Positions 59,604 through 64,000 of a stretch of 64,000 bases of DNA are shown here, piece by piece; the first letter of the stretch is position 1; every line of letters begins with the position of its first letter. The notes beneath the pieces are model-generated. The model ran no database searches. It saw only the letters and a list, made by a program, of their open reading frames with translations, and was not told where the DNA came from. Both the position numbers and the translations under genes were made by a program. Origin of the DNA: Nitrosomonadaceae bacterium (GTDB taxonomy: Bacteria; Pseudomonadota; Gammaproteobacteria; Burkholderiales; Nitrosomonadaceae). The stretch lies in the NCBI GenBank assembly GCA_014190895.1, contig BJGV01000003.1:60923-124922 (forward strand). The letters run 5' to 3'.

Positions 59604-61535
59604 ATGCTCTTTTCTGAAAAATTTGATGTGATTGTTGTGGGTGGCGGACATGCTGGCACTGAAGCGGCTCTTGCCGCTGCGCGCATGGGAGGAAAAACCC
59701 TGCTGCTCTCACATAATATTGAGACATTAGGACAAATGTCGTGCAATCCATCTATTGGGGGCATTGGTAAGGGACATCTGGTTAAAGAGATAGATGCCCT
59801 AGGAGGAGCCATGGCCGCGGCTGCTGATGAAGCCGGCATTCAGTTTCGTATGCTCAACGCCAGCAAGGGGCCCGCCGTAAGAGCAACCCGCGCCCAAATT
59901 GATCGCGTGCTATACCGGCAAGCGATTCGATGTCGTCTAGAGCGTCAACCCAATCTTCAGATTTTTCAGCAAGCAGTAGAGGATTTTGTTTTAGAGGGCG
60001 ATCGAATTACGGGGGTGGTGACGCAGATGGGAATAAAGTTCTCCGCCCGCGCCGTGATATTAACTGCAGGAACATTTCTTGCTGGACTTGTTCATGTTGG
60101 GCCGGTTAATTTTGAGGCTGGGCGGGCGGGTGATCCACCGTCGGTTCGTCTTGCATGTCGTTTGCGCGAAATGAACCTGAGAGTGGGGCGATTGAAAACT
60201 GGTACCCCTCCACGTATAGACGGCCGTAGTATAAATTATTCCGCGGTAGCAGAGCAACCTGGGGATAGCCCCGCCCCGGTTTTTTCATTTTTAGGTGATG
60301 TCACTCAACATCCCCGCCAACTGCCTTGTTGGATTACTCACACCAACACGCGCACCCATGAAATTATTCGTTGTGGATTAGATCGCTCACCACTCTTTTC
60401 TGGAAAAATTGAAGGCATTGGCCCTCGGTACTGTCCATCTATTGAAGATAAGGTGGTTAGGTTTTCCGCCAAGGAATCACACCAGATTTTTCTTGAACCA
60501 GAGGGGCTCAATACTCACGAAGTCTATCCTAACGGCATCTCAACCAGTCTGCCATTTGATATGCAGGTTGACCTAGTTCGCTCTATCAAGGGATTAGAAA
60601 ATGCACATATTACACGTCCCGGATATGCTATCGAATATGATTATTTTGATCCACGTGGGCTTAAGCGCTCATTAGAAACCAAAGCAATTGAGGGGCTTTT
60701 TTTTGCGGGACAAATTAATGGTACAACCGGTTATGAGGAAGCTGCCGCTCAGGGCTTGTTAGCCGGCCTTAATGCCGGCCTTAAAATACAGGGTCATGAT
60801 GCATGGTCTCCACGACGCGATGAGGCCTATTTGGGAGTGCTGGTAGATGACCTCATTACTCGCGGAGTAACCGAGCCTTACCGAATGTTCACTAGTCGAG
60901 CAGAATACCGTTTGCAGTTACGCGAAGATAATGCCGATTTGCGCTTGACAGAAACGGGTTACAAATTGGGCGTGGTTGATGGTGTGCGCTGGGCCACATT
61001 TGACGCCAAACGGGAGGCCATTACTCGTGAACAAAATAGACTGAAAACTGTTCGATTTGGTCCAGAAACGAGCTCAGGCAAATCGTCTGAGCTAGATATT
61101 TTGCGGGTGTTGGGCAAAACCATAGAACGGGACTATTCTCTTTATGATCTGCTACGTCGTCCAGAGGTGACTTATGCAGATCTAATGTCGCTCCCAGGAG
61201 CGGGCGAAGCCGTTACTGATGCTAGAGTAGCGGAGCAGGTCGAAATTCAAATTAAATATCATGGCTATATCGAACGTCAAAAAGATGAAATGATTCGCCA
61301 GGCTCGTTACGAAGAAACGCAGCTACCACAAGATTTGGATTATCAATCCGTATGTGGTCTTTCTGGCGAGGCGCAACAAAAACTAAATCAGCATAAACCA
61401 GAAACGCTGGGACAAGCGATGCGAATTTCCGGCGTCACCCCAGCGGCAATTTCATTGCTTTTAGTGCACATGAAAAGAGGTTTTGTAAGTCAGAAAAAAA
61501 TGGGCGCACATGAGTCTAACAACGCAACTAGATGA
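59604..61535 (+). CDS. mnmG: tRNA uridine-5-carboxymethylaminomethyl modification enzyme MnmG
   Basis: FAD-dependent partner of MnmE in U34 modification. The 643 residues start at the ATG giving [18 protein letters not shown], which matches the family better than an ATG three codons earlier. FAD motif [37 protein letters not shown] and [21 protein letters not shown] are present. The gene overlaps rsmG by 26 bp. Confidence 0.97.
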   Translation: MLFSEKFDVIVVGGGHAGTEAALAAARMGGKTLLLSHNIETLGQMSCNPSIGGIGKGHLVKEIDALGGAMAAAADEAGIQFRMLNASKGPAVRATRAQIDRVLYRQAIRCRLERQPNLQIFQQAVEDFVLEGDRITGVVTQMGIKFSARAVILTAGTFLAGLVHVGPVNFEAGRAGDPPSVRLACRLREMNLRVGRLKTGTPPRIDGRSINYSAVAEQPGDSPAPVFSFLGDVTQHPRQLPCWITHTNTRTHEIIRCGLDRSPLFSGKIEGIGPRYCPSIEDKVVRFSAKESHQIFLEPEGLNTHEVYPNGISTSLPFDMQVDLVRSIKGLENAHITRPGYAIEYDYFDPRGLKRSLETKAIEGLFFAGQINGTTGYEEAAAQGLLAGLNAGLKIQGHDAWSPRRDEAYLGVLVDDLITRGVTEPYRMFTSRAEYRLQLREDNADLRLTETGYKLGVVDGVRWATFDAKREAITREQNRLKTVRFGPETSSGKSSELDILRVLGKTIERDYSLYDLLRRPEVTYADLMSLPGAGEAVTDARVAEQVEIQIKYHGYIERQKDEMIRQARYEETQLPQDLDYQSVCGLSGEAQQKLNQHKPETLGQAMRISGVTPAAISLLLVHMKRGFVSQKKMGAHESNNATR

Positions 61536-62142
61536 CGGCATCACAGCTCTGGGAATCGCACTCCTATACGAAACCAGGATTCTTTTGTTGCAATACCTGA
61601 CGCTGATCGAAAAATGGAATCAGGTGTACAACCTCACGGCAATACGTGGGCCAGAGACGATGTTAACACAGCACGTGCTGGATAGCCTCGCGATTCTGCC
61701 GCATATCGTTGGTCCACGTATTGCTGATGTAGGTAGTGGTGCTGGCTTACCAGGAATTCCTTTGGCCCTGGCGCGACCCGATTGTTGTGTGACATTGCTT
61801 GAGAGTAATCATAAAAGAGCCGCCTTCCTGCAGCAAGTTCGTATCGAGCTAGATTTAAAAAATATCGAGATAGTTGTTGAGCGAGTTGAAAATTTTTGCC
61901 CAGTAAAAAAATTTGATACAGTGATTTCTCGAGCTTTTTCAAGTTTAGCTGTTTTTGTTAAACTAGCAGGGCATTTATGTAAAAAAGATAATAAAAACAG
62001 CAGAATATTGGCAATGAAAGGAGCCTATCCTCAGGAAGACCTGACGCGAGTTTCGACACAATTTATTGTTGATAGAATACTACCTATCACGGTTCCAGGG
62101 CTTGGCGCGGAGCGACATATAGTCGTAATTAAGCACCTGTAG
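61510..62142 (+). CDS. rsmG: 16S rRNA (guanine527-N7)-methyltransferase
   Basis: SAM-dependent methyltransferase acting on G527 of 16S rRNA. The 210 residues contain [27 protein letters not shown], the SAM-binding [17 protein letters not shown] and [13 protein letters not shown]. All are typical. The start overlaps the mnmG end by 26 bp in a different frame. parA follows 47 bp after the stop, completing the mnmG-rsmG-parA-parB order. Confidence 0.97.
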   Translation: MSLTTQLDDGITALGIALLYETRILLLQYLTLIEKWNQVYNLTAIRGPETMLTQHVLDSLAILPHIVGPRIADVGSGAGLPGIPLALARPDCCVTLLESNHKRAAFLQQVRIELDLKNIEIVVERVENFCPVKKFDTVISRAFSSLAVFVKLAGHLCKKDNKNSRILAMKGAYPQEDLTRVSTQFIVDRILPITVPGLGAERHIVVIKHL

Positions 62143-62189
62143 ACGCTAGTTTTTCGTATTTAGCGAAGTTGGTTTTGGAGATGGGCACG

Positions 62190-62972
62190 ATGGCAAAAGT
62201 TTTTGCGATAACCAATCAGAAGGGCGGGGTAGGAAAAACCACCACCAGCGTTAATTTAGCCGCAAGTCTAGCGCTTGCCAAGCGCCGTATACTGTTGGTC
62301 GATTTAGATCCCCAAGGAAACGCCACCACGGGCAGCGGCGTGAATAAACAAAATCTGCGGCACACGGTTTATGACACGGTACTTAATAATCGGCGCGTCT
62401 CAGATGTGCGCATAGTCGACACAAGCGGCAAATACGATCTACTTCCTGCCAATCGTAATTTATCTGGTGCCGAGGTAGAGATGGTGGGCCTGTCTCAGCG
62501 CGAGATGTGTTTAAAAACAGCTTTGCAAGAAGTAGAAAACGAATACGATTTTATATTGATTGACTGCCCACCAGCGCTTGGCTTGCTTACGTTAAATGGC
62601 CTATGTGCAGCACACGCAACGATAATCCCCATGCAATGTGAGTACTATGCACTAGAGGGATTAAGCGACTTAGTCAATACTATTAAAAAGGTGCGTGAAA
62701 ATTTTAATCCAATACTAGAAATTGAAGGCTTGTTGCGCACGATGTTTGATCCGCGTAATACCTTGGCGCAGCAGGTATCAGAGCAACTACAGCGCCATTT
62801 CGGCGATAAACTTTACCGCACAGTGATTCCACGCAACGTGCGATTGGCTGAAGCGCCAAGCTTTGGTTTGCCGGGATTCTATCATGATAAATTATCAAAG
62901 GGCGCACAAGCCTATTTAGCGCTTGCCGGAGAATTGTTGAACAGAAATTCCACGGGCACACGGTTAATTTGA
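62190..62972 (+). CDS. parA: chromosome partitioning ATPase ParA (Soj)
   Basis: Walker-type ATPase driving origin segregation with ParB. The ATG at 62190 gives 260 residues starting MAKVFAITNQKGG; an ATG at 62169 adds seven residues. The deviant Walker A KGGVGKTT is at 11-18, DLDPQGNATTGSG and DYVLIDCPP-like LIDCPPALGLLTLNGL follow. The short N-terminus marks the chromosomal rather than the plasmid type. parB starts 27 bp downstream. Confidence 0.97.
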   Translation: MAKVFAITNQKGGVGKTTTSVNLAASLALAKRRILLVDLDPQGNATTGSGVNKQNLRHTVYDTVLNNRRVSDVRIVDTSGKYDLLPANRNLSGAEVEMVGLSQREMCLKTALQEVENEYDFILIDCPPALGLLTLNGLCAAHATIIPMQCEYYALEGLSDLVNTIKKVRENFNPILEIEGLLRTMFDPRNTLAQQVSEQLQRHFGDKLYRTVIPRNVRLAEAPSFGLPGFYHDKLSKGAQAYLALAGELLNRNSTGTRLI

Positions 62973-62999
62973 GCAATAAATGTAGAAAGCGAGGAAAAA

Positions 63000-63842
63000 A
63001 TGTTAAGAATGAAGGGGTTGGGACGGGGATTAGATGCATTATTGGCCGGTAATAGCAAAGATGATAAAGAGAGGGAATCGTTTCAAAACCTTAAGATAAC
63101 TTTATTACAGCCAGGCAAGTATCAGCCGCGCACAAATATGGATCAAGAGTCTTTAGTGAGTCTTGCCGAGTCCATTAGAACGCAGGGTGTGATGCAGCCG
63201 ATACTGGTAAGACAGATTTCTGGTGGACGTTATGAAATTATAGCAGGTGAGCGACGTTGGCGAGCTTCCCAGATAGCCGGACTTTTAGAAATCCCTGCGC
63301 TAGTTCGGGAAGTGGCAGATGAGGCGGCTTTGGCCATGTCGTTAATTGAGAATATCCAGCGTGAAGATTTAAACCCATTAGAGGAAGCCTTGGGCATTCA
63401 GAGACTTATTAAAGAATTTGGCATGACTCACGAGACAGCGGGCTTGGCGGTGGGCAGTTCACGTAGCACCGTTTCTAATTTACTGCGTCTACTTAGTCTG
63501 CCTCTTGTGGTACAAGAATTGATAATGCAGGAGAAAATTGACATGGGGCACGGTAGGGCTCTGCTCGGACTTTCCACAACAAAGAGGCAAATTGAAACCG
63601 CAAATGTAGTGGCACACAAACAGCTATCTGTACGCGAGACCGAGAAGCTAGTTTACCAGATTGAGCGGCTCGTGAAGAAACAATCCCCTAAAAGCGATCG
63701 CGATTTACTTTGTTTGCAAGAAAGCGTTTCAGAAAAACTTGGCGCGCAGGTTATTATTAAACCTGGGAAGAAAGATTCTGGAAAAATGATAATTCATTAT
63801 AATAGCCTAGACCAATTAGATGGGATACTATCCAGACTGTAA
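63000..63842 (+). CDS. parB: chromosome partitioning protein ParB (Spo0J)
   Basis: CTP-dependent DNA clamp that loads at parS. The 280 residues show KGLGRGLDALL at the N-terminus, QPRTNMDQESLVSLAESI, the CTP-binding motif GERRWRASQIAGL, then NIQREDLNPLEEA and a helix-turn-helix (GSSRSTVSNLLRL). A C-terminal dimerisation domain ends the protein. Two parS-like sites lie within 12 kb upstream. Confidence 0.97.
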   Translation: MLRMKGLGRGLDALLAGNSKDDKERESFQNLKITLLQPGKYQPRTNMDQESLVSLAESIRTQGVMQPILVRQISGGRYEIIAGERRWRASQIAGLLEIPALVREVADEAALAMSLIENIQREDLNPLEEALGIQRLIKEFGMTHETAGLAVGSSRSTVSNLLRLLSLPLVVQELIMQEKIDMGHGRALLGLSTTKRQIETANVVAHKQLSVRETEKLVYQIERLVKKQSPKSDRDLLCLQESVSEKLGAQVIIKPGKKDSGKMIIHYNSLDQLDGILSRL

Positions 63843-63935
63843 GTGCGAATTTCAGAATTTTTATACTTACTCTCGAATAAAGGGCTTGGTCTGAGGCGGT
63901 ATAAATAAAAATATAGCCATTAGCGGACAAATGAC

Positions 63936-63963
63936 TTGACTCAAAGTACTTTTCTCAGATAAT
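63936..63963 (+). promoter_or_regulatory. candidate promoter for the gene beyond the right edge
   Basis: TTGACT (63936-63941) and GATAAT (63958-63963) are separated by 16 bp, close to the sigma-70 consensus. The window ends 37 bp later at CACAGGAGCA, which contains an AGGAG ribosome site. In related genomes the ATP synthase operon often follows parB, so this may be its promoter (inference). Confidence 0.6.
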
Positions 63964-64000
63964 CTGCCTAGACAGATGGTCAGTTAAGGCCACAGGAGCA

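Noticed and set aside
59233..59604. Plus-strand frame of 123 codons running into the mnmG start
   Set aside because: Looks hydrophobic but matches nothing, has no ribosome site and overlaps the mnmG start; best read as the shadow of the minus-strand relic.

Overview
The window is a stretch of bacterial chromosome around the replication origin, almost entirely core genes at high coding density. Family content and gene order point to a betaproteobacterium, probably in or near Nitrosomonadales/Gallionellales. The pointers are yebC-ruvCAB-ybgC-tolQRAB-pal-cpoB-queE-queC in one run, dnaA-dnaN-gyrB without recF, a RibB with a degenerate RibA-like tail, a DUF3460 protein and RegB/RegA redox regulators. 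Base composition looks moderate to AT-leaning by eye. This placement is inference; no rRNA or other taxonomic marker is present. I saw no insertion sequence, prophage, CRISPR array or rRNA gene.

Layout. 1-5.8 kb: the 3' end of an unidentified gene, an SDR oxidoreductase, then leftward cca, slt and gdhA. 5.9-15.3 kb: one long leftward run, read as yebC, ruvC, ruvA, ruvB, ybgC, tolQ, tolR, tolA, tolB, pal, cpoB, queE, queC, with several 4-bp overlaps. It joins Holliday-junction processing, the Tol-Pal envelope machine and queuosine synthesis. 15.4-19.8 kb: leftward thiO, ispH, a BtuF-like binding protein and a DAHP synthase. 20.2-29.7 kb: rightward miaA, then a complete fatty-acid beta-oxidation cluster (FadE-type dehydrogenase, acyl-CoA ligase, YciA-type thioesterase, fused HAD/enoyl-CoA hydratase, thiolase). 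29.8-30.9 kb: a class I copper nitrite reductase (nirK) with its own promoter and a strong terminator. 31-34.9 kb: a stand-alone ACP, a DUF3460 protein, a spermidine-synthase-like protein, tRNA-Arg(CCU), a Bcp peroxiredoxin, an Smr-domain protein and trxB. 35-44.4 kb: leftward alaS, recX, recA, pncC, pgpA, thiL, nusB, ribH, ribB(A) and ribE. 44.7-46.6 kb: rightward regB-regA, splitting the riboflavin genes. 46.6-49.5 kb: leftward ribD, nrdR, glyA. 49.6-54.8 kb: leftward gyrB, dnaN, dnaA. 55.1-63.8 kb: rightward rpmH, rnpA, yidD, yidC, mnmE, mnmG, rsmG, parA, parB.

Transcription diverges at about 54.8-55.1 kb, as expected at a bidirectional origin. Two parS-like sites lie near parAB: a perfect 22-bp palindrome between mnmE and mnmG, and a near-match between gyrB and dnaN.

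I did not find a convincing undescribed multi-gene system. The best second looks are a CCA-adding enzyme whose HD phosphohydrolase motif has been lost, an alanyl-tRNA synthetase with about 100 extra residues, regBA lodged in the riboflavin cluster, the isolated nirK, the parS pair, and a possible gene relic between mnmE and mnmG.
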